NCBI GenBank assembly: GCA_944548615.1 | Contig: OX155980.1 | Location: 40,741,972 to 40,805,971 of the forward strand | Length of the DNA: 64,000 nucleotides | Reading direction: 5' to 3' | Source: Micropterix aruncella | Lineage: Eukaryota > Arthropoda > Insecta > Lepidoptera > Micropterigidae | Shown: positions 1 through 11,876 of the stretch, piece after piece | Numbering within the stretch: the first letter of the stretch is position 1 | How the letters are laid out: the number at the start of each line of letters is the position of its first letter | Made by a program: the position numbers and the translations under genes | Notes under the pieces: generated by a model | Databases searched by the model: none | What the model was told of the DNA's origin: nothing | What the model saw: the letters and a program-made list of their open reading frames with translations, nothing else

Positions 1-375
1 TTTAGTGGGCATGGCCAGGGATTGCAAGACCATGATTCAGTTAATCAAAAGTACTGAAAATATTAGATTACTTCATTTATATATAAAGATTACTTTATAT
101 AGTGTAATCTCACAGAGCACGAAGATAGAAATCTACTTGTATATTGGAAAAATAGCTTTTTGCCCTAGATAGATTAGCACTATGTATTTTTGCTACCAGT
201 ATGCCCAGTGAGAGTGTTTTCTTTGTATCTTGATTGGGTTTAGCTTAAAAAAACGATATTAAATCCTGGTCTTGGGAATGAATCATTAATTACTAAATAC
301 AATTGTAATTACCATTGAAAGTAATACTTTTGTTGCTACTCAACACGCTGCCGGCGTTACGTCGACGGCGGTTTT
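1..375 (+). repeat. Diverged dispersed repeat, copy 1
   Basis: This stretch aligns in order with 5015-5410. Shared blocks include 'gattcagttaatc', 'accagta...cccag', 'gttttctttgta', 'atcctg.tcttg.gaatga' and a G+C-rich 'gccggcgttac' near the right end, where both copies become palindromic. Order and spacing are kept but many positions differ, so it is an old repeat. No reading frame is visible. It could be a decayed pair of LTRs or two copies of a non-autonomous element; the 4.6 kb between the copies shows no retroviral-type coding sequence, so I favour the second. Confidence 0.55.
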
Positions 376-1036
376 TTTTTTTTAGCTCGGCGGTATTTGT
401 ATGATCGAGTTCACGTCTAATATAACGTTGATTGAACGCAGCTCTTGCTATGATTGTCAATTACTATGCCATAGAGAAGAATTCCAGTAGCAGGATGTCC
501 GGGCCTGACGTCGAATTTGACTGGTCTTTAAGAGAATATTGATTTTCGTAAATATTATGGAATTAAATAAAAATAATAATATGGTGCACATTAAGCTACG
601 ATATGGCAACATCGTATTAGGTCTGTTTTGGTCCATGGTCGCCGAGCCGGCCGGCAAAAGCTGACGGGTGGCGCCAAGCTTAACCAAAATAGGGTAAAAC
701 TTTGAAGTTTAATATTTTAATCGACATATTGATATTTGCCAAATAGAAAGAATAAATCGAACATGAAGTCAATGGCGATATGTGAACTAAACTTTTTGTA
801 GCTGCGCTAGCGTCGATTAGTATGGAATTACTCCCCTAATGCATAGCTTACACAGAATTACTAGGGGCTTATATACGGCTGTGCCGAATGGTATGGCCAA
901 CATACCGCTACGCCTACTAACGCAGGTAAACGGCAGTAAACAAACCCATTCCTGAAAAAATAGGGGAAATACGTTCAAAATATTCTTATACGTAAATATA
1001 TATATATAAAAATGGACATAAATATACATATTACAT
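376..1036. other. AT-rich spacer, no gene recognised
   Basis: Short open frames occur on the minus strand, but none has family resemblance or a plausible gene context. The frame at 817-1092 starts inside the left inverted-repeat arm of the next element, and the same opening peptide is encoded by the other arm, so it is a by-product of the repeat. Confidence 0.5.
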
Positions 1037-1711
1037 AAAAAAAAATACGTGTGGCACTCGGGGACTGCCGCGGTAAAGCTATTGCATAGCATTTTTTAAC
1101 AACTTATATTATTTATTTATTGATTGCATAGCTTTTATCGCGGGCCTAGGCCAGCGCGGCGACCGAATGAAGAAATTTCTTAACGAAAATTAATCATTTT
1201 AAACTGATAATTACGTCTAAACGAGTACTGCTTACGATTCCCAAAAAATATATGTTAAACAAGAACATTTTCCTAATATTCTTAGCGTTGAATACTATAG
1301 ATTTTGTTTATATTACATAGTGTAATTACTTTGTGAAATTAGGTCTAACCGAACACAAAAACGACTACTACTCAAATACTATCTGGCGTATTATTATGAA
1401 ACCTGCACCATTTTAAAGATAATTTAATTATCTATCTTTTTATCTACGATTTTTTTCGAATAATCCGGTTTTTTTGCTTTATTAAATAAAAAATTCGTGC
1501 ACGGCGCTCTATCGGAATCGTTTAATTTATTCCGAATCATTTGCTTTCGCCGCACATGATTCGGAATAATTTCAACGTTTTCCGATGGAGCGCAGTTATC
1601 TGATATCAGAAAAAAATAAAATAAATAAATAATTATAATAGCATAAGATGTTAAAAATGCTATGCAATAGCTTTACCGCGGCAGTCCCCGAGTGCCACAC
1701 GTATTTTTTTT
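1037..1711. mobile_element. 675 bp non-autonomous TIR element (MITE-like)
   Basis: Two inverted arms of about 80-95 bp bound this element: 1037-1120 and 1617-1711. The outer ~60 bp, from the oligo-A through 'gtggcactcggggactgccg' to 'gctattgcatagcat', is almost perfectly inverted. The interior contains an imperfect 36-37 bp stem (1504-1539 with 1557-1593) rich in 'ttccgaatca'. No transposase frame is present, so it would depend on a partner. I do not recognise the superfamily and could not define a target-site duplication. The closely matching arms suggest a younger element than its surroundings. Confidence 0.65.
1504..1593. repeat. Internal imperfect hairpin of the TIR element
   Basis: The left arm 1504-1539 begins gcgctctatcgg and ends ccgaatca. 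The right arm 1557-1593 is nearly its reverse complement, with a few mismatches and a short G+C-rich loop. It sits inside the outer inverted repeat, so the whole element is a nested foldback. Confidence 0.6.
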
Positions 1712-4565
1712 CAATAGAAAAGGACTATGTCTTCATTAGTTTATGGAGGAACGAAATTTATACGATTTGATCTATGCTAGCTTACGTGTATAACCGTCTA
1801 ATTAGGTACTCATTTATGTATGTACATAAAAAAATACAGTAGCGACTACTATTCTACCACCTTGGAAACGTCAGTAAATTTAAAAGACGCTTTCGATACA
1901 TTTCTTTCATACCCGAAATTAACAGTCCTACCCTATAAGATAATAGACATTTAATATTTTTCCCGATGTAATTCAAATTCTTGGAAAATATATTGAAGCC
2001 AAATTATTCCAAAATTACGCATACTTTTAATTAATTATTTTTAAATTAGGATCTGATACAAAAATGTCGATATCGACAAAAATATATTGCATCGACTGTT
2101 TTGCATAATCTACACATTAAACGTGAACCTAAACATTCACCGTAGCGACTTGCAGTGGCATTAAAAATAGGTATATGGCTCCCGCAAGATGTTTGAGTTT
2201 CACAAGGAATGTATTATTTTCCAATAACCATTCTTCTCATAGGGACCAAAATAACATATTAAATACAAAAAAAATAGAACGCAGGTCACGTACAACGCAA
2301 AGCATAATATGATAATTCCCAATACTGACAATTCTCAATAACATTTTTGGTATATTTTTGGTTATGCCAATTTATGCCAAGAAATTGTTGTTTAGTTTAT
2401 TTTTATCAATTTTTAGTAAGTTTAAACCTATTTTCTTTGTTAATATATTTTATTGTGTAGTTCTTGCGAAGACATAGGTACATGGATTTTTTGACTATTG
2501 ATGATTTTATTTTAATTTTGACTGCGTTGTAATATTTTAACTAACACTTTTTTTAAGGTAATGTTGGTAATGTCATTTTTATATTTATTAATTTGAAATA
2601 CTTTTGACTATTTTAAACTATCTCTTTAATTTAAATTCCATCCTAAATATATTTTCTACAAATATTATTTTATTTAAATATTCGTAAGTACCTAATTTGG
2701 TTTGTTTTGTTTTTCTTTAAATTATAACCAAACGTGTGCACAGGTAAACGAATTTTCTGGTACGCCTAGCTTATTACAGGCCTAGGCCTAGTTAGGCGGC
2801 GTTGACATAGTGATCAAGATTTGCTTGGTTTGCAAGATTTGATCGGTGTGGTACAGGTCCAAAAACGATTTTATGTAATGCTACAGGAATGTGTATCTCG
2901 TGCTTTACTTAAATTAATAATTTATTCAATAAAAATTATTTCATTTACTTACAGTACTATACAGGTAACCTAGGTTACAGTTATATTATCTATGCATTTT
3001 TTACTTATTTAGGCTTCATCTGAGTATATTTTTCTATTTCCCTCTAACTTGGATAACCCTCTAACATTTTATAAAATTTTATATTATTTGCTGTTTATTA
3101 AATTGAAATATTAGTTTAGACTTAGAAATCGCTACCTGCACAAAGGAACAAAGGCTTTTTTGTATACATTTTATAGGAGACAAATAAACAGATTACCTAC
3201 TGAAAAATATTCTTAGCTAACTCATTAGTAAAAATCTTTTAGCTATCTTACTAGATATAATGAATACAATGTTATTTTATTAGCCCTAGCTCGAAATTGA
3301 ATCATACTGATATACAAAAAGTAGCAAGCAATATACTCATTATACTCTTTGAGACTAAATCTCAAAGCCCTTTTTAAAGTAAATCTTGCAGTTAAGCTCT
3401 GTACAAAATTAATGAATTATTTGAGGTTTTTGTTATATATATAATTATGTTAATCGAGCTTTTAATGCTTTATGATACAAGTAGCGATTTAAATAGGAGG
3501 TATTTTCACGACTGCTGCAAAGCGTCACGATTTTATAAAGTCTTTAACTTTTAGTGGTGAAGCGTTCCAGCTGCGTTTGAAAAAGTCTGTGATACTTGTG
3601 CCAAAATGACTTATTTTTGTAGTAATCTTGTGTAATAGGAATAAATCAAAATAAATTAAAATGAAATGCAAATAAAAATATTAAAGAAATGAAAATGCAT
3701 AAAAAACACTGACCAAAATGAGAAATGTTTGCAAAACTGAACTTGATAAAAATAAATAAGCACTAAATAATAGTAATGCAAAAGAGGTGGCCTGCCCGCC
3801 CTGATAATTCAATTGAGACTCTGAAACTATTATACTATCGAAACTGAAGTTTATTTCACTGTAATAGATATTGACGGTAACGATCGCCACAATTATGTAT
3901 TTTGTATTAGGCCCGAAAGAACTGACATTCGCCGCGTAAACGTCTCAAGTCTTGCTTTGAAGATGATTACAAAAATATGACCGTGTATTGTTTATTAGCT
4001 GTCAAACATAAAATCATAAGTTATAACCGAGGTCCACTGCGAGAACCCTTTCAATTGATACTAGTTAACACCATTTGTTGGTGCATTATGTGATTCGCGT
4101 TAATAAATAGTGTGCACTGGATGTTTTTATATGGTGTAGTTATTAATCAATAGGAGGACAAGACTAAGTGGTAAAATAGTAATAATATACGGTCCGATAT
4201 AGTTCAGACCGATATAGATATCCCATATGTTAGTGCCTAGTGGTAAAAACTGAAAATCCTCAAGAAACAGATGCCTATCAATTAATAAAATCTATTTATA
4301 CAACTTCCTCGGTTTGTTTTTTTTATTCGTATCATTCTCCTGCTGTGGGTATAACCTTACTGTACTCGTATTATGTCAGTTCAACCTTGCATTTCGTTCT
4401 ATGTGACACTTTCTTCATAGTCTTCTATTTTATCAGTCAATTTTTAGATGATGTTTCTGCACAGTCGATAATAATATTCTTTTTCACTTGAACTGAACTA
4501 TGCCAGTTTCCACAAAATTGACATAATAACATTTGGGTTATTGCACCCGCAGGACTTTGTCACAC
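1712..4565. other. AT-rich intergenic DNA, nothing recognised
   Basis: No reading frame here has codon-like composition or a recognisable family. Frames of 69 to 83 codons at 3681-3890 and 4240-4491 are within chance expectation for AT-rich sequence and are rich in Phe, Leu and Tyr. No long repeat or RNA gene was seen. Confidence 0.45.
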
Positions 4566-4569
4566 AAAA

Positions 4570-4800
4570 GTAAAAACCACATAAAAACGGTAGTTTTTGA
4601 GTTACTTAGTAGCAAGCCGTCACGTGAATTTCAAAAATTATGTTTTGGCTTCCCAAATGCCATATCGATAGCTTTAAAACTGGCCGATATAATCGATTGT
4701 AGCATATAGACAGATGGACGAACGGACGGACGGAGAGACAACAATGTCTTTCCAATATGACTCCGTATGTTAGCTTTCGTGCGTAACCCTAAAAAGTAAT
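4570..4800 (+). repeat. Interspersed-repeat end with GACGGACGG motif
   Basis: The segment runs through 'gacagatgg', 'acggacggacgg', 'caacaatgtctttcc', 'tgactccgtatgt' and 'cgtaaccctaaaaa'. A short run of gacgg-type repeats followed by a 'aaccctaaaaa' end resembles a very common insect, especially lepidopteran, interspersed repeat tail. The family is recalled, not searched. No coding potential is visible. Confidence 0.35.
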
Positions 4801-5014
4801 AGATGAATTTCAACTCAAATTATTCGTTCTTTTCGAGAGAATCTATTAAACCGTTAGGTAAAGTTTTTGTCAATTTTAAAGATTTTTGTTATTTAGACTG
4901 TTATTTGGTCAGGAAGACTTGTTACTCCTGTGATGTGAAACTGCATCGATTGAGTTTGTGTATTCTACAACCTTTTTGTCAATCTAATGATAATAAATTA
5001 TCCTATAAGCACAG

Positions 5015-5410
5015 TTTTATTGGTCACAGTCAGAGTTTGGAAGACCAGGATTCAGTTAATCTGGAGATCTGAAAGTACCTGGTCAACGTAGACCTCTGAG
5101 CTCCGTAATATACATTTACTTGAGTATGTAATGTTTTAGTAGTAATGTTTTGTAATGTAATGTTTATGAAGTGTTTTCCCCCTTGTTAGGGGGAAAACAC
5201 TTCTGGCTCACTTAAGGCAGTGCTAAACATTCCCACTACCAGTAAACCCAGCGATAGAGTTTTCTTTGTAGCAGGCATACACAATCATATCCTGTTCTTG
5301 AGAATGAACAAATATTTGCCAAATATAATAATATCATTAGGTTCTTAATGAAATCAATATTGTTACTAATATATCATTCCGCCGGCGTTACTCTGCCGCC
5401 GGTGATCGTC
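5015..5410 (+). repeat. Diverged dispersed repeat, copy 2
   Basis: This is the second copy of the repeat at 1-375, in the same orientation. The matching blocks are 'gattcagttaatc', 'actaccagta', 'gttttctttgta', 'atcctgttcttgagaatga' and 'gccggcgttac'. This copy also contains a perfect hairpin at 5169-5202 that I do not see in copy 1. Confidence 0.55.
5169..5202. repeat. Perfect 14 bp hairpin
   Basis: The arms aagtgttttccccc and gggggaaaacactt are perfect complements around the 6 nt loop ttgtta. There is no adjoining gene to which a terminator role could be assigned. Confidence 0.7.
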
Positions 5411-5599
5411 GCTCATATCTAGACAGGAATTTGGTATAACTGCAGTATAGGAACCTCTCCTGGATTGTTGATTTTTAAACGTCACCGGACTATATTCACC
5501 AAGCAGACTCTTTGTGACACCACGAAATAATCTTTTGTTGGTCTCAATAAATAAGCGAGATATAGATATTCAAAGTTTGCATACCATCAACAAATCGGT

Positions 5600-6300
5600 C
5601 ATTTCATTTCAGGAGAAGTTTCGGGATATAGTCCATATATCGCGAGTTCTCTAATATCGCTAACAATTTGCGATATAACAAAAATTATGGCATGCACGTG
5701 AAAAAACATGTCTGCGATATTTAAAAAAATGGGACTATTTTCGAGTTTGAAAAAATGGGATCTTTTCGCTTGCGATTTGATAACAAAAGGTATCCTGAAA
5801 CAATAAAAAATTCCTAAATATGTGAATATCACCGCAAGCGAAAAGATTTTTTCGAATTTAACGCGAAATTCGAAAAAGAAATCGCCTGCGGTGCTATTTA
5901 TGTTAACATATGTTAGCGATAATTCGGATTTTTTCGAGGTTTTTACAAAATGAGTTTCGGTATTGATGACAAAAGGTAACCTAAAACAAACAAAATTTCT
6001 TCAATATCAAATTAAGGTTTTTTTCGAATTTCGCGCGAAATTCGAAAAAATATTTTTGCCTATGGCGCTTTTAATATTAACATATGTTAGCTATAATCCT
6101 AAACAATTGGACAATTTTCGAAGTTTTTAAGAAATGACTTTGTGTATTGATGACAAAAGGTAACCTGAAACGACATTTTAGGATATCTTGTGTCATCATT
6201 GAAAAAACCTCAAAAATAGTCCCCGTTTTTAAAAAATTCTCGTAGATATATATTTTTCCGATCGTTTTTGTCAAAATATTTTGTTTAATTTAAAAACTCT
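5600..6300. repeat. Diverged ~185 bp tandem repeat, about three copies
   Basis: The motif 'ttgat.acaaaaggtaacct' recurs at about 5777, 5962 and 6146, a spacing of 184-185 bp. 'aacatatgttag' recurs near 5907 and 6079. Each repeat carries a palindromic 'ttttttcgaa...ttcgaaaaa' block. The units are clearly diverged, so this is an old array. Frames read from it are products of the repeat. Confidence 0.65.
6019..6050. repeat. 32 bp perfect palindrome in the tandem repeat
   Basis: The sequence is self-complementary around the centre cgcg, with half-site ttttttcgaatttcgc. A broken version of the same palindrome lies near 5849-5878 in the neighbouring unit. Confidence 0.75.
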
Positions 6301-6631
6301 GCAAAATGTCATCATTTCAGTAATATCGCTAATTGTAATCGTTAATACGATATACTCGAATATGTTCCCACACGGTATGTATAAACAAAAGTTTGTTAAC
6401 ATATGGAATGAAAACTTTGAACGCCTATTTCTCGCTTATTTATTGAGATCGAATAAAGATGCAGATTCTGAATCAGCGTGATGAATATAGTTGGGTGAAT
6501 ATAGAATGTTGTCACAAACATGTGATATATGTAGGTCACGTTGAAACTTTAAAGTCTCGAAATATTGCTAATTTCAAGCGTCCGACGCTATATTAGTGAG
6601 TTTTTTTTTGAGAAAGTTTCCTATACTGCAG

Positions 6632-7010
6632 TTAGAAGTAACACCTATTCGAAACCATTAAACGTAGTTTTACCCCTTCACTGGTATTGTTGTTGCTATA
6701 ATTATTAAGAAGAGGAGTTATAGGATCAACAACAAAAGATAGATCTTGGTTCACACTTTCGTGGGTTCTGGGTTCACGTTTCATGTATTTCGTTTTCTTC
6801 TGATTTATCGTCAGTCCCTGACAATTTGCTGCCTTGTCCGATGCTTCCCCCGAGGTGCTGTGGAGAGATCCAATGATTTTAATATTATCAGAATACACCA
6901 GTTTTTAGACCGATTTATTGAAGATCGTGCCAGGACTGTTAATACCAGAGTTACACATTTCCTTCTCAAGAGCCGAACTGATTCACTCCACGTGAAAAGG
7001 GTAAAAAACA
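6632..7010 (-). pseudogene. RTE/L1-like LINE reverse-transcriptase relic (YADD region)
   Basis: Read on the minus strand, the frames give LEKEMCNSGINSPGTIFNKS followed, after a stop, by YSDNIKIIGS and then GLTINQKKTKYM. In RTE/L1-like reverse transcriptases this is the stretch just before and after the catalytic YADD box (GI...GTIFNKS...YADDIDIIG...GL.IN..KTKYM). The catalytic YADD has decayed to Y-S-D-N, and a stop codon lies just upstream of it. The fragment is flanked by unrelated AT-rich DNA, so it is a dead internal piece. Family assignment is from motif recall. Confidence 0.65.
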
Positions 7011-8235
7011 TCACATTTTTGGAAAGTCTAGACAGGACGAGCCTATAAAAAGCTTATATAATTATATATACCTACTTATATAAAGTATACTTATATAAAG
7101 CTTTTATAGAACCATATACAAACTATATAAAGCACAAAAATATAAAAACCTATATTTGAAGGCGTATGTGTTTTGCTAAAGGGCCCATTTTCTATGGAAT
7201 GCAAGTGTAAATGTTAAGGCTTGGAGAATTACGTATATTGTAGGAAAACTGCTATTTAGATTGAAACTGAAGTAAAAACATAAACCGAGTCAACGAGATA
7301 TTAAAAACATAAAGTCAATCGTCAATCGAAAAAAAAGAGCAATTTGGCATAATTTATCACTAGTGTTTTGTTTCATTCGATGTTTCGTCTGAACATTTTT
7401 TTCTAGATGCCACAATTGCTTTTGATCTAGATGCCAAATATTATATACCCCGTCCACTATCTGATCATATCCAGAAGGGTTTGTGTCAGATTTAGAATAG
7501 TTTATTCAGCACCACTCAAAGGAATTTCAAGATTGTTCTATAACGTTTAACTAAACTGACGACAACTTGTGCTCAACATGATTATATTTTAGATTGTTTT
7601 AGTTTTTAGAAATAAAACATAAAATGCTAAAATGTTTCTAAAACAATATTCCAATGTCATAGGCAGCTTTGAAATCGAGGAAAGTGGTGGCTTTCGATGT
7701 TAAACTCTCGGATTGTTCCTAGAGTAAAGAGCAAGTATGGATTTGTATTATATAATAATAGTATCTATAACTTATTAGATATGATCGCAGCATTGGTGAT
7801 ACCATCTTGGAACAACTGTGACTTCTTTATCGATGAAGGGTTTTTGTGAGGTTTTCTCTATCATCGAGAAATCACAGATTATACGGGTTAAGAATTGTAT
7901 GTAGGTGTTCTGCCGGCAGAAGCTACCGCTTTCGTAAGCATTTCGTGATGACATGATCAATTAATCCATTATGTAATGGAAAGCAGTCTGCCATGTTCAA
8001 ACTCCATAGTTGGTGATTATTATATATGGCCAGTCGAATGTGGCGACAAAGCGGCGTCACCAATGTCGCCAGTCGCCATGATGTCATCTTGAACAGCTGT
8101 GATTTCGTTATGGGCCAGACGTGTGTTAAAAATATATAACTCATCGTGAGTCACTTTTCTTGATTCACTAAATTCGTAAAAGGGAGAATGCAGTCTGGGT
8201 AAATTGCACAAACATCAGGTGCCAATGCGGACCAA
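7011..8235. other. AT-rich DNA, nothing firmly recognised
   Basis: Overlapping minus-strand frames occur at 7775-8211, but they overlap one another in different frames and have no family resemblance that I can name. The small alternating-purine stretch at 7060-7140 is simple-sequence-like. Confidence 0.4.
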
Positions 8236-8239
8236 TCAC

Positions 8240-8970
8240 TGTTATTAGGTCCTTTACCTGTGAATTTTCAGTTCCATATTTCCGTTTTAGAACAAAAGTT
8301 TTGTAATACCTTTAAAATTTATATTTAATTATTACAAATATTGACATTTAATTATTAAAAATATTGAAAACAATTTTTGCCATTTTGATAGGCGTTGCTT
8401 AATTAATGCCTCTTCTTTATATCCTCAATAAGCCGTAACGACTCTGCAGGAATCTATGGATGCCTTGAATACCTTTTCACTGTCCCTTCTGATTTGATTT
8501 TCTCCCCCCGTAAAATGTTATCCAAATTCTAAAAAGCGGAAGTCTGCTGGAGCAAGATATGGCGAGTCCGGTGGGCGACGAAGAGTCTGTAATGTTGCTA
8601 CTTTTGGCTGTGAAGAGTGTGGTCGTGCAGAAGCAGTGAGGAAGAGCGACTTACCAGACTCGCTTCTTTCGTTGTTGTTTGCAGTTGCTGCCTGTTTACG
8701 TTTCCGGTTACTGCTGTGCCAGACCGCAAGAATCTGTAATCAATAATGCCGGTTCAGGGCCTCCTATTCGAAATAGAAGCAAATTTTAAAATTTCCATTA
8801 TTGCACACACAACAATATCCGAACAAAAACAATCACTTGGAAATAAGCTGAATAACTGTTAATGGAAAAGGAATAAAATGGCTATAAATTAGATGCACTT
8901 GAATTTGGAATACCACCTTAAAAGTATGTTATTCAAGTTCAATGTGGCCAGTGTGAAAAAAATGCTATTA
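8240..8970 (-). mobile_element. Mariner-like transposon relic, copy 1
   Basis: On the minus strand near 8520-8620 the translation reads FLTASARPHSSQPKVATLQT, then PPDSPYLAPADFRFLEF. These match the mariner transposase catalytic region 'HDNARPH...TLQ.L...PHPPYSPDLAPADF.LF'. The catalytic HD pair has been lost here (TAS in place of HDN). Downstream, the frame continues with GEKIKSEGTVKRYS before a stop. The whole block is homologous to 43150-43905, in the same orientation, including the non-coding ends ('tacctgtgaa' on the left, 'caagttcaa.gtggccagt' on the right). No intact frame remains. Confidence 0.75.
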
Positions 8971-9065
8971 CATACATAAGGATAATAAGCTTAATTTTTA
9001 TTTCCACAGGTAAAATTTGTTTATCCTATGGCATCTCATAAAAAACAAGATGAAATTAAATATAT

Positions 9066-10080
<1,015 letters not shown>

Positions 10081-10084
10081 GAAA

Positions 10085-10500
10085 AATCATTTTAAATTAA
10101 CAAACTCCTTAATCGAATAAAGAGCTTTTTCTAAAAAGAATTCTTTAAGTATTTTTTTAATAAGCTTTCCACTTGAATTGTTTTTAAACTTTCCGGTAGC
10201 CTGTTAAAGTGATATGGCCCGAAATATTTTGTGTCTTAACTTGCTGTGTTTCGTTTAGTACATGGTACCTATATAAAAAAAATATTTCTCGTTTTTTTGG
10301 TATGTGTATCTGAAAGCTTTTTATAATGACGAGTGTAGGCGCGTAAATGAGTTAAATATATTATGTGATCGCTGCATTGCCAATTGGTATGTTTGGTTAA
10401 AATGTATCAAGTCTATGGCAGCGTCAAGCCGAAATTCTCAGTTGCTATCGTTCGACGACGTTCTCAAATTGAAATATGGACGAGTTCTCTTTCTACCACA
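10085..10500 (-). pseudogene. CR1/Jockey-like LINE, C-terminal end of ORF2
   Basis: The minus strand ends in a readable peptide: KILKEFFLEKALYSIKEFVN, then a stop at about 10094. Upstream, across a frameshift, comes a tract corresponding to 'GP.HFN.LPESLK'. This arrangement ('N.LP.....F.KK+K..L..KA.YS+.EF') is typical of the extreme C-terminus of many insect non-LTR retrotransposon ORF2 proteins. Frameshifts and stops leave no function. The plus-strand frame at 10304-10504 is a shadow. The clade is uncertain. Confidence 0.5.
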
Positions 10501-10516
10501 TTAAGTCTGCGTATGT

Positions 10517-10583
10517 GTCTAACAGAGGCAAATAGAATACGTAGTATTCTCGTTTTTTAAGGCAAAATTTGCCTCTGTTAGAC
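10517..10583. repeat. Perfect 17 bp inverted repeat (hairpin)
   Basis: Arms 10517-10533 (gtctaacagaggcaaat) and 10567-10583 (atttgcctctgttagac) are exact complements around a 33 nt loop. It stands at the boundary between the LINE tail and a more G+C-balanced stretch, so it may be the end of a small element. Confidence 0.75.
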
Positions 10584-10589
10584 TATGCC

Positions 10590-11530
10590 GCTATGCTGCT
10601 GTGAGAGTGGCCACCCTTCACTAGACTCCAATTGATTGTGAGCGAAGGGTGGTTCTCATCAGGAAGTTTTCTCCGTTATTGAAAGTCGTGGATGTTGAAG
10701 TTGAAGTATTTAATCAGAAGGTCTGTAGTAGGTTGCCAGTTCGTAACGCCTTGATTGTTATTTCGCCGTTGTGTAGGTAGTGTGGGTGCGAGGTGAAGCC
10801 GTGGTTGTGTATCCGAAGTGTGAAGCGCCGCGATAGATTCGAAGATAATGGTAGTCGCGTATACTATGCGTGATTTGTTGACTCGAAGTGAAGTGTAGAG
10901 CGCGAGTACTTGTTAATGCGCGGTTACTGCCCTCCAGGGAATGATGAAGATGTGTAGCGCGATAACTGCCCAACAGGAATGATATTGATCGATCGAAATG
11001 TACTGCGTTTTATATTGTAAGCAGTGACGCAATAGTTGTGAGTGGGGTGAGAAATGTGCCTTAATTTCGTATCGATCAGAAGAAATGACATTAGTCATCA
11101 CCTGACTGTGCGTAAAATGCCGAATTTAGTTGGAAATCAACTGCAGCTGGCTCGTGTAGATTTGAGCGAGTTTGCGGTTTCGATTCTGTAGAAATTACTT
11201 TTTTGTTGTGGGTATGTCGGACTGAAGCTCCAACACTACCAGCTATCCAACTTATAGTCAGAAATTAAAATGTATCAATCGCAAGATAGATTTTGGACAC
11301 ATAGTATTCCTTTGAGAGGAGTTTATTTATATATACTTACCTAATGATGGGCCCGTTGTTAAAAAAGACCATAAATGGTCGGTTGTTAGAATCTGAGAGC
11401 ACAAGTCATCGATGCTGGTTTCCCAGATATAGTAATATCATTCCAATCGCTAACCAAAGTCCACAATGCCCGGAACCTCAGAATTATCTTTGATATCATT
11501 TTTCGCTTTAAATCTCACGTTAACAAAAAA
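10590..11530. other. G+C-balanced non-coding stretch, possibly a decayed LTR
   Basis: Composition is less AT-rich than the neighbours, and no convincing frame is present. The region is dense in short promoter-like and 'gtgtgg', 'gcgcg' elements and ends with 'gtcggactgaagctccaac', which reminds me of retrotransposon LTR or leader sequence. No second copy lies in the window, so this cannot be confirmed here. Confidence 0.25.
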
Positions 11531-11535
11531 AATAC

Positions 11536-11654
11536 GTAACGTCCGTAGCCGCGTTGAAACACTGATTCCTGTCAGATCGCCGAAGTTAAGCAGCGTCGGG
11601 CGTGGTCAGCACTTGGATAGGTGACCGCCTGAGTACTGCCACATGATGTTATAA
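11536..11654 (+). pseudogene. 5S rRNA-like pseudogene
   Basis: The block has the length and order of an insect 5S rRNA: a 5' arm beginning cgtaacgtcc, the central 'gccgaagttaagcagcgtcg', then 'ggcgtggtcagcacttgga', 'taggtgaccgcctgag' and a 3' arm 'catgatgttat'. The internal promoter A-box region is well preserved. The intermediate element (ttggataggtg) and C-box (gaccgcctgagtactgcc) carry changes from the usual ttggatgggtg and ...gggaacacc. The 5' and 3' ends no longer pair perfectly, and no T-run terminator follows immediately. I read it as a dispersed, decayed copy, or the head of a 5S-derived SINE. Confidence 0.75.
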
Positions 11655-11876
11655 AAGCCGGCCGCCTGTAAGATAATTGTCAATAGACATTAAGGTGGGT
11701 AGTTAGTGGAAGGTGGGATTCCCAAAGTTACTGTTATCACGCCCCCATGCTGCCAACAGAAAATGACCACGCCCCTGTCCTATTATAAATAAATAATATA
11801 AGTGTAAAGAAGGAATAATATTCACATAGGTTTTATTTATTGCTTATATAATTACACACCAGTGGTAAAAAATCAA

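Noticed and set aside
817..1092. 91-codon minus-strand protein
   Set aside because: It begins in the inverted-repeat arm of the TIR element; the other arm encodes the same start, and the rest has no family resemblance.
11536..11654. Functional 5S rRNA gene
   Set aside because: C-box changes, poorly pairing ends, no immediate T-run terminator and no tandem neighbours.
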